A stretch of DNA of 64,000 nt from Piscinibacter gummiphilus (GTDB lineage: Bacteria > Pseudomonadota > Gammaproteobacteria > Burkholderiales > Burkholderiaceae_C), in NCBI RefSeq assembly GCF_002116905.1, contig NZ_CP015118.1, forward strand, positions 6,334,097 through 6,398,096, in the 5' to 3' direction. The position numbers and the translations under genes are program-made. This document shows, in pieces, positions 1 to 8,857 of the stretch; positions within the stretch are counted from its first letter, which is position 1; each line of letters opens with the position of its first letter. The notes under the pieces are model-generated. The model saw only the letters and a program-made list of their open reading frames with translations, was not told the DNA's origin and searched no databases.

Positions 1-2
1 GC

Positions 3-1901
3 GACACGGCGCAGGTCGAGGGCATCGTCACCCACTGCGAGGTGCAGTTCCGCCCGCGCCGCCAGCTCGTGACCAAGCTCGACGACGGCTCGGGCACCCT
101 CGTGATGCGCTTCCTCAACTTCTACCCCAGCCACCAGAAGACGCTGGGCGTGGGCAAGCGGGTGCGCGTGCGCGGCGAGGCGCGCGGGGGCTTCTTCGGC
201 ATCGAGATGGTCCACCCGAACTTCCGCGGCGTGGACGACGACACGCCGCTCGCGGCCGCCCTCACGCCGGTGTACCCCACCACCGCGGCGCTGCCGCAGG
301 CCTACCTGCGCAAGGCGGTGGCCGGTGGGCTCAAGCGGGCCGACCTGGCCGAGATCATCCCCGCCCCGCTCGTGCCGAAGGGCATGTGGGGCCTCCGCGA
401 TGCGCTGCGTTTCCTGCACGAACCCTCGCCCGACACCCGGCTCGACGAGCTGGAGGACCACAGCCACCCCGCCTGGCAGCGGCTCAAGTTCGAGGAGCTG
501 CTGGCCCAGCAGCTCTCCCAGCTGCAGGCCAAGCGCGAGCGCGAGCACCAGCGGGCGCCGAAGTTCTCGGTGCGAAAGGGCGGCCTCCAGGAGAAGCTGC
601 TCGCCGCGCTCCCGTTCGCGCTCACCGAGGCTCAGCGTCGCGTGGTCGAGGAGATCGCCGGCGACCTGCAGCGCGAGGTGCCCATGCACCGGCTGCTGCA
701 GGGCGACGTGGGTTCGGGCAAGACGGTGGTGGCGGCGCTCGCGGCCACGGTCGCGATGAACGACGGCTGGCAGTGCGCGCTGATGGCGCCCACCGAGATC
801 CTCGCCGAGCAGCACTTCCGCAAGCTCGTGGGCTGGCTGGAACCGCTCGGCATCCGCATCGCGTGGCTCACCGGCAGCCGCAAGGGCAAGGCCCGCCGCG
901 AGATGCTCGAGGCCGTGGCCTCGGGCGAAGCGGCCCTGGTGGTGGGCACCCACGCGGTGATCCAGGACGACGTGGTGTTCAAGCGCCTGGGCCTGGCCGT
1001 CATCGACGAACAGCACCGCTTCGGCGTGGCCCAGCGGCTCGCGCTGCGCGAGAAGCTGGTCGACGCGGCCGAGGGCCTGGAGCCGCACCTGTTGATGATG
1101 TCGGCCACGCCCATCCCGCGCACGCTCGCGATGACCCTCTTCGCCGACCTCGACGTCAGCACCATCGACGAGCTGCCGCCCGGCCGCACGCCCATCGTCA
1201 CGAAGGTCTTCAGCGACGCGAAGCGCGAGGGCGTCATCCACACCATCGCCGGCGAGGCCGCGAACGGCCGGCAGGTGTACTGGGTGTGCCCGCTGATCGA
1301 GGAGTCGGAATCCCTCGACCTGCAGAACGCCACCGAGACCCACCAGCAGCTGGTCGCCGCGCTGCCCGGCCAGGTGGTGGGCCTGCTGCACGGCCGCATG
1401 CCGTCCGCCGAGAAGGCCGCGGTGATGGCCGAGTTCACCGCCGGGCGCATGCACGTGCTGGTGAGCACCACGGTGATCGAAGTGGGCGTCGACGTGCCCA
1501 ACGCGTCGCTGATGGTCATCGAACACGCCGAACGCTTCGGCCTGAGCCAGCTGCACCAGCTGCGCGGGCGGGTGGGGCGGGGGTCGGTGGCGAGCGTGTG
1601 CGTGCTGCTCTACACCGCGCCGCTGTCCGACACCGGCAAGTCACGGCTGCGGGCCATGGCCGAGACGCAGGACGGCTTCGAGATCGCCCGGCGCGACCTG
1701 GAGATCCGTGGGCCGGGCGAGTTCATGGGCGCCCGCCAGTCGGGGGCGCCGCTGCTGCGTTTCGCCGACATGGCCCTCGACGAGGAGCTGGTGCAGGTGG
1801 CCCGGGCGGCCGCCGAGGTCATGCTGGACCGCCACGCCGAGGCGGCGGAGCGCCACGTGGCCCGATGGCTCGGCGCCAAATCAGACTATTTGAAAGCCTG
1901 A
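3..1901 (+). CDS. recG: ATP-dependent DNA helicase RecG, 5' truncated by the window edge
   Basis: RecG is a monomeric superfamily-2 helicase that remodels stalled forks and branch-migrates Holliday junctions. The frame is open from the first bases, and the residues before the first internal Met (EGIVTHCEVQ) already match the RecG wedge domain, so the true start lies outside the window. The wedge/OB region is followed by helicase motif I (GDVGSGKT, near base 715), the Walker B box DEQHRFG near base 1010, motif III SATPIPRT near 1100, and the C-terminal helicase and TRG regions (GRVGRG near 1570, GPGEFMGARQSG). About 630 residues remain of a usual 690 or so. oxyR starts 28 bases downstream on the same strand, an arrangement common in Burkholderiales. 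Confidence 0.95.
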   Translation, partial: DTAQVEGIVTHCEVQFRPRRQLVTKLDDGSGTLVMRFLNFYPSHQKTLGVGKRVRVRGEARGGFFGIEMVHPNFRGVDDDTPLAAALTPVYPTTAALPQAYLRKAVAGGLKRADLAEIIPAPLVPKGMWGLRDALRFLHEPSPDTRLDELEDHSHPAWQRLKFEELLAQQLSQLQAKREREHQRAPKFSVRKGGLQEKLLAALPFALTEAQRRVVEEIAGDLQREVPMHRLLQGDVGSGKTVVAALAATVAMNDGWQCALMAPTEILAEQHFRKLVGWLEPLGIRIAWLTGSRKGKARREMLEAVASGEAALVVGTHAVIQDDVVFKRLGLAVIDEQHRFGVAQRLALREKLVDAAEGLEPHLLMMSATPIPRTLAMTLFADLDVSTIDELPPGRTPIVTKVFSDAKREGVIHTIAGEAANGRQVYWVCPLIEESESLDLQNATETHQQLVAALPGQVVGLLHGRMPSAEKAAVMAEFTAGRMHVLVSTTVIEVGVDVPNASLMVIEHAERFGLSQLHQLRGRVGRGSVASVCVLLYTAPLSDTGKSRLRAMAETQDGFEIARRDLEIRGPGEFMGARQSGAPLLRFADMALDEELVQVARAAAEVMLDRHAEAAERHVARWLGAKSDYLKA

Positions 1902-1929
1902 TCCGTTAGTTTCGGTTAATCTCGGGGGC

Positions 1930-2850
1930 ATGACGCTCACCGAATTGCGCTACATCGTTGCCGTCGCCCGGGAGAAACACTTCGGCCGCGCCGCCGAGGC
2001 CTGCTTCGTCTCGCAGCCCACGCTGAGCGTGGCCATCAAGAAGCTGGAAGACGAACTCGAGGTCAAGCTCTTCGAGCGCGGCGCCAACGAGGTGACGGTC
2101 ACGCCGCTCGGCGAGGAGATCGTGCGCCAGGCCCAGACCGTGATCGAGGGCGCGGCCGGCATCAAAGAGACGGCCAAGCGGGGCAAGGACCCGGTGTCCG
2201 GCCCGCTGCGCCTCGGCGTGATCTACACGATCGGGCCGTACCTGCTGCCCGATCTCGTCAAGCAGGCCATCGACCGCGTGCCGCAGATGCCGCTGATGCT
2301 GCAGGAGAACTTCACCGCGAAGCTGCTCGACATGCTGCGCACCGGGGAACTCGACTGCGCGATCATGGCCGAACCGTTCCCGGACACGGGTCTGGCCGTG
2401 GCCCCGCTGTACGACGAGCCGTTCATGGTGGCCGTGCCGAAGACCCACGCGCTGGCCAAGCGCAAGCACGTGAGCGCCGAGGAGCTCAAGCAGGAGACCA
2501 TGCTGCTGCTCGGCACCGGCCACTGCTTCCGCGACCACGTGCTGGAGGTGTGCCCGGAGTACGCCCGCTTCTCGAGCGACGCCGAGGGCATCCGCAAGAG
2601 CTTCGAGGGCTCGTCGCTCGAGACCATCAAGTACATGGTGGCCTCGGGCATGGGCGTGACCGTGGTGCCGCAGCTGAGCGTGCCGAAGGACACCCAGCCG
2701 CACGTGCGCTACATCCCGTTCAGCGCGCCGGTGCCCACGCGGCGCGTGGTGCTCGCGTGGCGCCGCACCTTCACGCGCTACGAGGCCATCGCCGCGTTGC
2801 GCAATGCCATCTATGCATGCCAGCTCGACGGCGTGCATCGGCTTTCCTAG
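1930..2850 (+). CDS. oxyR: LysR-type hydrogen-peroxide sensor OxyR
   Basis: OxyR is a redox-switched transcription activator of peroxide defence genes. The 306 residues comprise an N-terminal winged HTH (about 1-60, AEACFVSQPTLSVAIKKLE) and a LysR substrate domain. The redox pair sits exactly where it does in E. coli: C199 in GTGHCF and C208 in EVCPEY, which distinguishes OxyR from generic LysR proteins. The ATG at 1930 follows a purine-rich CTCGGGGGC. The gene lies between recG and dps on the same strand; dps is a classical OxyR target, so a local regulon is likely. Identification is secure because both switch cysteines are present. Confidence 0.95.
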   Translation: MTLTELRYIVAVAREKHFGRAAEACFVSQPTLSVAIKKLEDELEVKLFERGANEVTVTPLGEEIVRQAQTVIEGAAGIKETAKRGKDPVSGPLRLGVIYTIGPYLLPDLVKQAIDRVPQMPLMLQENFTAKLLDMLRTGELDCAIMAEPFPDTGLAVAPLYDEPFMVAVPKTHALAKRKHVSAEELKQETMLLLGTGHCFRDHVLEVCPEYARFSSDAEGIRKSFEGSSLETIKYMVASGMGVTVVPQLSVPKDTQPHVRYIPFSAPVPTRRVVLAWRRTFTRYEAIAALRNAIYACQLDGVHRLS

Positions 2851-2886
2851 CCCCGTAGGAGGAGGCCGCGTCCCCTCCCTTCGGAC

Positions 2887-2915
2887 TTATCAACTTGTCC
2901 GTCCGTCGTTAGACT
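2887..2915 (+). promoter_or_regulatory. candidate sigma-70-type promoter of dps
   Basis: TTATCA at 2887-2892 and TAGACT at 2910-2915 are 17 bases apart and each match the -35 and -10 consensus at 4 of 6 positions. They lie in the 89-base gap between oxyR and dps, and GGAG at 2931-2934 precedes the dps ATG. OxyR normally binds next to the -35 of dps; the corresponding bases would be the 3' end of oxyR, where I could not pick out the spaced ATAG motif reliably. Confidence 0.35.
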
Positions 2916-2939
2916 GTTTCGATCGAATCCGGAGTCCCC

Positions 2940-3473
2940 ATGGCCAAGAAACTGAAGACCGCCCAGGAAGCATCCAAGCTGGCACCCGCCGCCGGCACCG
3001 TCGCCGTGCACATCGGCATCAGCGACAAGGACCGCAGCACCATCGCCGGCGCCCTGAGCAAGCTGCTCGCCGACACCTACACCCTGTACCTCACCACCCA
3101 CAATTTCCACTGGAACGTGACGGGCCCCATGTTCAACTCGCTGCACGCGATGTTCATGGCCCAGTACACCGAGCTGTGGAACGCCGTGGACCCCATCGCC
3201 GAGCGCATCCGCGCGCTGGGCCACACCGCCCCCGGCTCGTACGGCCAGTTCGCCGCGCTGTCGTCGGTGCCCGATGCGCCGGCCACGCCCCCGAAGGCGC
3301 TCGAGATGGTGCGTGTGCTCATGAGCGGCCACGAAGCCGTGGCCCGCACCGCGCGCAGCATCTTCCCGCTGGCCGACAAGGCCAGCGACGAGCCCACCGC
3401 CGACCTGCTGACGCAGCGCATCGCCATCCACGAGCAGACCGCGTGGATGCTGCGCAGCCTGCTGGAAGAGTAA
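2940..3473 (+). CDS. dps: Dps-family DNA-protecting mini-ferritin
   Basis: Dps forms a 12-subunit shell that oxidises Fe(II) with hydrogen peroxide, stores the iron and binds DNA under stress. The product has 177 residues. Residues about 45-80 carry the ferroxidase helix pair (THNFHWNVTGPMFNSLH, then a helix with TELWN and D84PIAERIRALG), with the His and Asp/Glu ligands of the family. The N-terminus is Lys-rich (MAKKLK), as in Dps proteins that bind DNA through a flexible tail. ATG at 2940 has GGAG nine bases upstream. It directly follows oxyR, as expected for a peroxide-inducible gene. Confidence 0.94.
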   Translation: MAKKLKTAQEASKLAPAAGTVAVHIGISDKDRSTIAGALSKLLADTYTLYLTTHNFHWNVTGPMFNSLHAMFMAQYTELWNAVDPIAERIRALGHTAPGSYGQFAALSSVPDAPATPPKALEMVRVLMSGHEAVARTARSIFPLADKASDEPTADLLTQRIAIHEQTAWMLRSLLEE

Positions 3474-3484
3474 GAGGCCCCACC

Positions 3485-4114
3485 GTGCCGCCGACCCCGA
3501 TGCGGGTGGCCATCGTCGTCTTCGACGGGTTCAGCGAACTCGACACGTTCATCACGTTCGGGTTGCTGAACCGGCTGGGCACCAGCGGCTGGAAGGCCGA
3601 ACTGGCGGCGCCGTCGGCGCGTGTCACCTCGATGGGCGGCGTCACCGTCGACACGCCGCAGCCCCTCGAATTCGCCAACGAGGCCGGCGCGGTCGTGTTC
3701 CCCGGCGGGCTCTACAGCCGCGCCATCGCCGAGAACTCCGCGGTCATCGACCGCCTGCAGCTCGACCCCGTGCGCCAGCTCATCGGCGGCCAGTGCTCCG
3801 GCACGCTGCTGCTGGCCCGCCTGGGCCTGCTGGCCGACCTGCCGGCCGCCACCGACGTGGCGAGCAAACCCTGGATGGTGCAGGCGGGCGTGCGGGTGGC
3901 CGACGACACCCCGTTCCACGCCCGCGGCCCCGTGGCCACGGCGGGTGGCGCGTTCGCGGCGCATTACCTGGCGACGTGGCTGATGTGGAAGGGGGCGGGG
4001 CTGGAGGCGGCCACGCAGGCCCTCCAGCAGACCGCGCCCGTGGGGCAGAAGGACGACTGGACCGAGCGGCTGCTGGCGGTGGTGCGACCGCATGTCGGGG
4101 CCGTCCCGGGCTGA
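3485..4114 (+). CDS. DJ-1/PfpI-family protein
   Basis: This is a class-I glutamine-amidotransferase-like protein of the DJ-1/ThiJ/PfpI superfamily, whose members include chaperones, glyoxalases, proteases and isonitrile hydratases. The fold is visible from VAIVVFDGFSELD at the N-terminus to the nucleophile elbow GGQCSGTLLLARLG, which carries the conserved Cys. GTG at 3485 is chosen because AAGAGG (3472-3477) sits seven bases upstream; ATG at 3500 is the alternative and gives the usual family start MRVAIVVF. Length is 209 residues from the GTG. It follows dps by 11 bases and may share the oxidative-stress transcript. The substrate cannot be told from sequence. Confidence 0.85.
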   Translation: MPPTPMRVAIVVFDGFSELDTFITFGLLNRLGTSGWKAELAAPSARVTSMGGVTVDTPQPLEFANEAGAVVFPGGLYSRAIAENSAVIDRLQLDPVRQLIGGQCSGTLLLARLGLLADLPAATDVASKPWMVQAGVRVADDTPFHARGPVATAGGAFAAHYLATWLMWKGAGLEAATQALQQTAPVGQKDDWTERLLAVVRPHVGAVPG

Positions 4115-4144
4115 ACGACGCCTCGAAACGTCGCCCGGCTCAGA

Positions 4145-4729
4145 TCAGTTCCGCTGCTTCGCGGAGTCGAACTGCGGTCGCGGGCAACCCCCACGCTCCA
4201 TGGCCGACGCGAAGTCCTCCGCCGAGGCCTGAGGCCTGCGCCAACGTGCACGCATCCGCTTGAACGCCGCGATCACGGCGATGGCATCGAGGTCCCACTG
4301 GTGAACGAGGAACCGGTCCGGATCGATCACCTCGATGCCGAACCGCGAGACGATCGCCTCGGGGAAGTGCTTGAGGTTGGACGTCACGATGCAGTCGGCA
4401 TGCCCGCCGATCGCAGCAGCGAGCACATGGACGTCACCCGGGTCGGGCATTCCACGCATGACCTCGCCTTCCGCGAAATTTCTCCAGGTGGATTCGGTCA
4501 CCTCCCAATCGGGAACGGCGTCACGCATCGCATCGCGCCGAGGTTCGAGTCGTCCTGCGAGGTCCGGACGATTGCGCACCAGCGCATTCATCCATTCGCG
4601 TTCGATCTGCAGCGTCCACTTCGCCGCGTAGAGGGATGTGGCCGCGACACTCATCAGTGAGTCCGCGATGGCGAGCGGGTAGAGCACGCACGCGTCGAGC
4701 AGCGCTGTGTAGCGCGCGCGGCCAGCCAT
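4145..4729 (-). CDS. PIN-domain toxin of a type II toxin-antitoxin pair
   Basis: PIN domains are Mg-dependent ribonucleases. The 194-residue protein begins with LLDACVLYP (acidic D12), has an acidic EREW region around 43-46, and a third acidic cluster PDPGDVHVLAAA (D96, D99) followed by IVTSNLKHFP, the signature of the PIN_3 branch. A C-terminal extension of about 50 residues follows the PIN core. Its ATG overlaps the stop of the upstream HTH gene by one base (TGATG), the usual coupling of antitoxin and toxin. The locus sits antisense between a DJ-1 gene and a histidine kinase, so it is probably an acquired module. RNA target unknown. Confidence 0.85.
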   Translation of the reverse strand: MAGRARYTALLDACVLYPLAIADSLMSVAATSLYAAKWTLQIEREWMNALVRNRPDLAGRLEPRRDAMRDAVPDWEVTESTWRNFAEGEVMRGMPDPGDVHVLAAAIGGHADCIVTSNLKHFPEAIVSRFGIEVIDPDRFLVHQWDLDAIAVIAAFKRMRARWRRPQASAEDFASAMERGGCPRPQFDSAKQRN

Positions 4730-5199
4730 CAGTATTCCAGGCCGAGGTCCTGATTCGCCTGCGCCAGGCGGTCGAGCGCAGCGGACTGCTTTTCCCTCAT
4801 CGCGCGGCTGTACGCCTGGAGGTCCTCGAAGGCGATGCGCCGGTGCGTGCCGACCATGCGGTGGCGCAGTCTGCCCTCGTCGATTTCCTTCACGACGAAG
4901 GGTCTGGACACGTTCAGGAAGTGCGCCGCTTCCACGGTGGTGAACTCGCGCTGCGCGGGCACCAGCGTGACGGCCCGTCCTTCGCTCATGGCTCCGAGCA
5001 ACTGCCCGATGAGCTTGAGGGCCGCCGGAGGAACTGCGACGGAGGGGTGCTCGCCGTGGTCGGTGGTGAGAACGATGGAGGCCGCTTTCGAGCGATCGAG
5101 CGCTTCCATGATGCAGCGCTGGGCGACTCGGGCCATTTCCATGTCGGGCTCGCTCAAAGTGGGCACGGGCGCCCCGCGCGAACGATCTTCGGTGTGCAT
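4729..5199 (-). CDS. HTH (excisionase/MerR-like) antitoxin partner of the PIN protein
   Basis: Residues about 85-140 form an excisionase-like winged helix (FTTVEAAHFLNVSRPFVVKEID, then HRRIAFEDLQAYSR), the DNA-binding type that often pairs with PIN_3 toxins; the family is expected to neutralise the toxin and repress the pair. I place the start at the ATG at 5199 (156 residues). The frame stays open to a TTG at 5259, but that would place a 19-bp palindrome inside the coding sequence, whereas the ATG leaves it just upstream as an operator-like element. The gene overlaps the toxin start by one base. Confidence 0.8.
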   Translation of the reverse strand: MHTEDRSRGAPVPTLSEPDMEMARVAQRCIMEALDRSKAASIVLTTDHGEHPSVAVPPAALKLIGQLLGAMSEGRAVTLVPAQREFTTVEAAHFLNVSRPFVVKEIDEGRLRHRMVGTHRRIAFEDLQAYSRAMREKQSAALDRLAQANQDLGLEY

Positions 5200-5208
5200 G
5201 GTGAAGGC

Positions 5209-5252
5209 ATCCTGGAAAGGCACCCTCTGCTTGGAGGGTGCCTTTCCAGGAT
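5209..5252. promoter_or_regulatory. 19-bp perfect inverted repeat upstream of the antitoxin gene
   Basis: Arms 5209-5227 (ATCCTGGAAAGGCACCCTC) and 5234-5252 are exact reverse complements around a six-base loop, TGCTTG. The element lies 10-53 bases upstream of the antitoxin ATG (5199) and downstream of the kinase stop (5308). No U-tract follows on either strand, so a simple intrinsic terminator is unlikely. An autoregulatory operator for the HTH antitoxin, or a 5' UTR hairpin, fits the position better. Confidence 0.6.
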
Positions 5253-5307
5253 AAGCCAAACCACCATCAAACGCAATAAGTGCAACAACTGCAATGATTG
5301 CTCGCCC

Positions 5308-7335
5308 CTACGCCATCAACGCGTCCAGCGCCTCCAGCGTCTTCCGCAAGTCCAGCGGCTTCGTCCAGTAGTCCTTGAACCCCGCCGCCAGCGCCCGCTG
5401 GATGTCGGCGCTGAGTGCGTCCGCCGACACCGCCACCGCCGGGACCCCGGCGAGCACGGGCTGCTCCCGCAGCCGCCCGAGCAGCGTGACCCCATCGACG
5501 TCCGGCAAGCCCAGGTCCAGCAAGAGCAGAGCCGGGGGATCGGCCAGCGCCTTCTCGAGCCCTTCGGCCCCGGTGCCGGCCACCTCCAGCGCCAGCGACG
5601 GCCGCAGGTCGAAGATGGCCTGCATCAGCATCACGTTGACGCTGTTGTCCTCCACGTAGAGCACCCGCCGCGGCGCCCCGGACGGCGTGGGGGGCGGGGC
5701 GGTGTCGATGGGCACGGGGTCGGTGCGCGGCGGCGGTTCGCCGTCGGCCGGGTCGGGTGCGGGCAGGCGCAACGTGAAACACGTGCCCTGGCCGGGCTCG
5801 CTCTCGACCGACAGGTGCCCGCCCATGCGTTCGGCCAGCCCCCGCACGATGACGAGGCCCAGGCCGCTGCCCTCCGTGGCACCCTGTTCGGCGCCGAGCC
5901 GGTTGAACGGCTCGAACAGGTGGTCCATCTGCGAGGGCGTGAAGCCGCTGCCGGTGTCGCGCACGTCGATGCGCACCTCGCGGGTCCGCTTGAGGGGCGA
6001 GGCCGCCAGCGCCACCTGGCCGCCGCTGCGGTTGTACTTGATGGCGTTGGTCAGCAGGTTGACGAGGCACTGCACGAGGCGGCGGCGGTCGGCCATCACG
6101 CGCAGCGTGGTGTCGACCTGGATGCGCAGCGCGATGCCGGCCCGCTGCGCCATCACCTCCACCATGCCGAGGCTTTCCTCGACGACGGACAGCAGGTCCA
6201 GCGGCTGCAGCTTGAGCGGCAGGCCACCGCTCTCGATGTGGGTGAGGTCGAGCACCTCGTTGATCAGCGACAGCAGGCTGCGGCCCGCGCTTTCGATGTG
6301 GTCGAGCTGGCGGCGCTGGTGGGGCTTCAGGCCGAGCGCGTCGTCGGCCGACAGCAGCTGCGCGAAGCCCAGCACGGCATTGAGCGGCGTGCGCAGTTCG
6401 TGGCTGATGCGCGCGAGGAACTCCGCCTGTGCACGGCCCGCCTGCTCGGCGACCGCCTCGCCCTGGCGCGAGTGCTCCAGCGCCTTGCGCTCGGTCACGT
6501 CGTACAGGTAGCCGTGCCACAGCACGCCGCCGTCGGGCAGGGCCTGCGGCGACGAGCGGCCCTCGAGCCAGCGCTCCTTGCCGTCGACGATGACACGGAA
6601 GCAGCTGTCCCAGCGCTCGAGCGTCCGGGCCGACGTCATGATGCTGGCCTCGAGCCCCGGCCAGTCGTCGCGGTGCACGCGGTAGGCGAGGCGTTCGGCA
6701 GACACGCGCACGTCCTCCGCCGTGACACCGAACAGCTCCTGGATCGCCTCGCTCGCATACGGGAAACCGCTGGTGCCGTCGGGACGCAGCAGGTACTGGT
6801 AGACGAGGCCCGGCAGCCGCTCGGCGGTGCGGGCGGAGACGAGCTGCGGGTGGACCTCGGGCTGCTCGGGCAGGCGCACCACCACAGCCACGTTCCGGCC
6901 GGCCGCACCATCGGCCTCGTGCACCACGTTCCAGAGCGACCGGACGTCGACACCGGCGCGCGAGCGCAGCGTCAGTTCCACGTCGTCCGCCCGGCCGGTG
7001 TGGTGCAAGGGTTCGAACACCACGTCGGGGCACACGAGCCGCGACGGGGGCGACAGCAGGTCGGTCAGCAGCGCGCCGACAGGTTCGTCCGGCCCCCAGC
7101 CGAGCCATTCGCGCAGCCGGCCGTTGAGTGAAAGCAGTTGCCCACCGTCGTCGAACGACAGCAGACCGCAGGGAGGATCCCGCGGGGCGGACGGGGGCAG
7201 GGTAGGCAACACGTCGTCGAACGGTCGACGCTCCCCACCCGGACGGCAGCGGGGGGACGGATCCGGGCCGGGTGGTTCAGGGGGGCGGAGCGGGCACCGA
7301 CCAGCGTTTCGTGACGTCGCCGGTCCCGTTGACAC
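5308..7335 (-). CDS. PAS-domain hybrid sensor histidine kinase with C-terminal receiver
   Basis: The protein has an N-terminal PAS-like region (about 56-150), a second PAS/PAC (about 165-285, ending LYDVTERKALEH), a HisKA domain with phospho-acceptor H312 (ARISHELRTPLNAVLGF), an HATPase with N-box NAIKYN (430-435), G1 DTGSGF (460-465) and G2 GLGL (491-494), then a receiver domain from about 557 with phospho-acceptor D607 (LLLLDLGLPD) and the conserved K in YWTKP. No membrane segment is visible, so it should be cytoplasmic. The GTG at 7335 overlaps the spoVR end by 59 bases and its first 40 residues are low-complexity; GTG at 7212 is an alternative start. It lies directly downstream of spoVR on the same strand. 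The signal is unknown. Confidence 0.88.
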   Translation of the reverse strand: MSTGPATSRNAGRCPLRPPEPPGPDPSPRCRPGGERRPFDDVLPTLPPSAPRDPPCGLLSFDDGGQLLSLNGRLREWLGWGPDEPVGALLTDLLSPPSRLVCPDVVFEPLHHTGRADDVELTLRSRAGVDVRSLWNVVHEADGAAGRNVAVVVRLPEQPEVHPQLVSARTAERLPGLVYQYLLRPDGTSGFPYASEAIQELFGVTAEDVRVSAERLAYRVHRDDWPGLEASIMTSARTLERWDSCFRVIVDGKERWLEGRSSPQALPDGGVLWHGYLYDVTERKALEHSRQGEAVAEQAGRAQAEFLARISHELRTPLNAVLGFAQLLSADDALGLKPHQRRQLDHIESAGRSLLSLINEVLDLTHIESGGLPLKLQPLDLLSVVEESLGMVEVMAQRAGIALRIQVDTTLRVMADRRRLVQCLVNLLTNAIKYNRSGGQVALAASPLKRTREVRIDVRDTGSGFTPSQMDHLFEPFNRLGAEQGATEGSGLGLVIVRGLAERMGGHLSVESEPGQGTCFTLRLPAPDPADGEPPPRTDPVPIDTAPPPTPSGAPRRVLYVEDNSVNVMLMQAIFDLRPSLALEVAGTGAEGLEKALADPPALLLLDLGLPDVDGVTLLGRLREQPVLAGVPAVAVSADALSADIQRALAAGFKDYWTKPLDLRKTLEALDALMA

Positions 7336-8857
7336 TCTCGAGCTGAACGCCGAACCCCCACAGGCGGGCGACGTGTTTCAACACCTCCTGGGCCCCATCG
7401 TGCAGCGGCCGGTCGTCGTGCTGCGTGTGGCGCAGCGTCAGCGAACGGTCGCCGCGCAGGTTCACGTTCCAGACCTGGATGTTGGGCTCGCGGCTGCCCA
7501 GGTCGTACTGGTGGGACAGGGCCTCTCGCACGCGCCGGTAGCCCTGCTCGTCGTGGATGGCCGACACCTCCAGCTCCGACTGCTTCTCGTCGTCGACGAT
7601 GGCGAACAGGCGGAACTCGCGCATCAGGTTCGGCGAGAGGTACTGGCCGATGAAACTCTCGTCCTTGAAGTTGCGCATCGCGTGGTCGAGCGTCTCGAGC
7701 CAGTCGCTGCCCGCGATGTCCGGGAACCACTGGCGGTCTTCTTCCGTGGGGTTCTGGCAGATGCGCTTGATGTCGGTGTACATCGCGAAGCCGAGCGCGT
7801 ACGGGTTGATGCCGCTGTAGCCACGGTCGCCCACGCGGGGCTGGTAGACCACGTTCGTGTGGGACTTGAGCCACTCGATCATGATGCCGTCGGTCAGGTG
7901 GCCGTCGTCGTACATGGTGTTGAGCAGGTGGTGGTGCCAGAACGTGGCCCACCCCTCGTTCATCACCTGCGTCTGGCGCTGCGGGTAGAAGTACTGCGCC
8001 ACCTTGCGCACGATGCGCACGATCTCGCGCTGCCACGGTTCGAGCAGCGGCGCGTTCTTCTCGATGAAGTACAGCAGGTTCTCCTGCGGCTCCTCGGGGA
8101 AGCGGCGGGCGGTGGATTCCTCCGCGGCCTTCTCGGGCCGGGCGGGCAGGGTGCGCCACATGTCGTTGACCTGGCGCTGCGCGTAGGCCTCGCGGTCCTT
8201 GCGGTCGGCGAGCTCCTGCGCGAGCGACTTGCGGCTCGGGCGGCGGTAGCGGTCCACGCCGTGGTTCATCAGCGCGTGGCAGCTGTCGAGCAGGGCCTCG
8301 ACCGCGTCGAGGCCGTGGCGCTCCTCGCAGTCGGCGACGTAGTTCTTCGCGTAGACGAGGTAGTCGATGATGGACGACGCATCCGTCCACATGCGGAACA
8401 GGTAGTTGCCCTTGAAGAAGCTGTTGTGGCCGTAGGCCGCGTGGGCGATCACGAGGGCCTGCATGCCCATCGTGTTCTCCTCCATCAGGTAGCTGATGCA
8501 GGGGTTGGAGTTGATGACGATCTCGTACGCGAGGCCCATGTGGCCGCGCCGGTAGTTCTTCTCGGTGGAGATGAACTCCTTGCCGTAGCTCCAGTGCCGG
8601 TAGTTCACCGGCATGCCGACGGACGCGTACGCATCCATCATCTGCTCGGCGGTGATGATCTCGAGCTGGTTCGGGTAGGTGTCGAGGCCGAAGCGTTCGG
8701 CCGTGGCCTTGATGCGCTCGTGGTAGCGCTCGATCAGCTCGAACGACCAGTCGCTGGGGGCGGGCAGGGGTTCGGCCGCCTTCGGCGGCGGGCGGATGTC
8801 GGCGGCGCGCATGGCGCGGCGCAGCATCGGATCGATGTCGGCGGGCACAGCACTCAT
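7277..8857 (-). CDS. SpoVR family protein (YcgB-like)
   Basis: SpoVR/YcgB proteins are cytoplasmic, of unresolved biochemistry, and almost always travel with a PrkA-type kinase and a YeaH/YhbH protein. The 526-residue product matches the usual length of about 510. Characteristic blocks are YPNQLEIITAEQMMDAYASVGMP (residues about 60-82), SYGKEFISTEKNY, INSNPCISYLMEENT, HAAYGHNSFFKGNYLF and the C-terminal LTLRHTQHDDRPL. ATG at 8857 overlaps the yeaH stop by four bases (ATGA), so translation is coupled; the frame is open further upstream but only through yeaH. It is the third gene of the prkA operon. Confidence 0.93.
   Translation of the reverse strand: MSAVPADIDPMLRRAMRAADIRPPPKAAEPLPAPSDWSFELIERYHERIKATAERFGLDTYPNQLEIITAEQMMDAYASVGMPVNYRHWSYGKEFISTEKNYRRGHMGLAYEIVINSNPCISYLMEENTMGMQALVIAHAAYGHNSFFKGNYLFRMWTDASSIIDYLVYAKNYVADCEERHGLDAVEALLDSCHALMNHGVDRYRRPSRKSLAQELADRKDREAYAQRQVNDMWRTLPARPEKAAEESTARRFPEEPQENLLYFIEKNAPLLEPWQREIVRIVRKVAQYFYPQRQTQVMNEGWATFWHHHLLNTMYDDGHLTDGIMIEWLKSHTNVVYQPRVGDRGYSGINPYALGFAMYTDIKRICQNPTEEDRQWFPDIAGSDWLETLDHAMRNFKDESFIGQYLSPNLMREFRLFAIVDDEKQSELEVSAIHDEQGYRRVREALSHQYDLGSREPNIQVWNVNLRGDRSLTLRHTQHDDRPLHDGAQEVLKHVARLWGFGVQLESVNGTGDVTKRWSVPAPPP

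Noticed and set aside
4116..4133. Terminator after the DJ-1 gene (CGACG/CGTCG)
   Set aside because: Five-pair stem without U-tract; not convincing.
5774..5789. Additional parS site (AACGTGAAACACGT)
   Set aside because: Only a half site matches; the palindrome is not formed.
4636..7131. Very long open frame on the + strand opposite the antitoxin and histidine kinase genes
   Set aside because: The product is Arg/His/Gln-rich low-complexity typical of antisense frames in high-GC DNA, and the minus strand has clear domains there.
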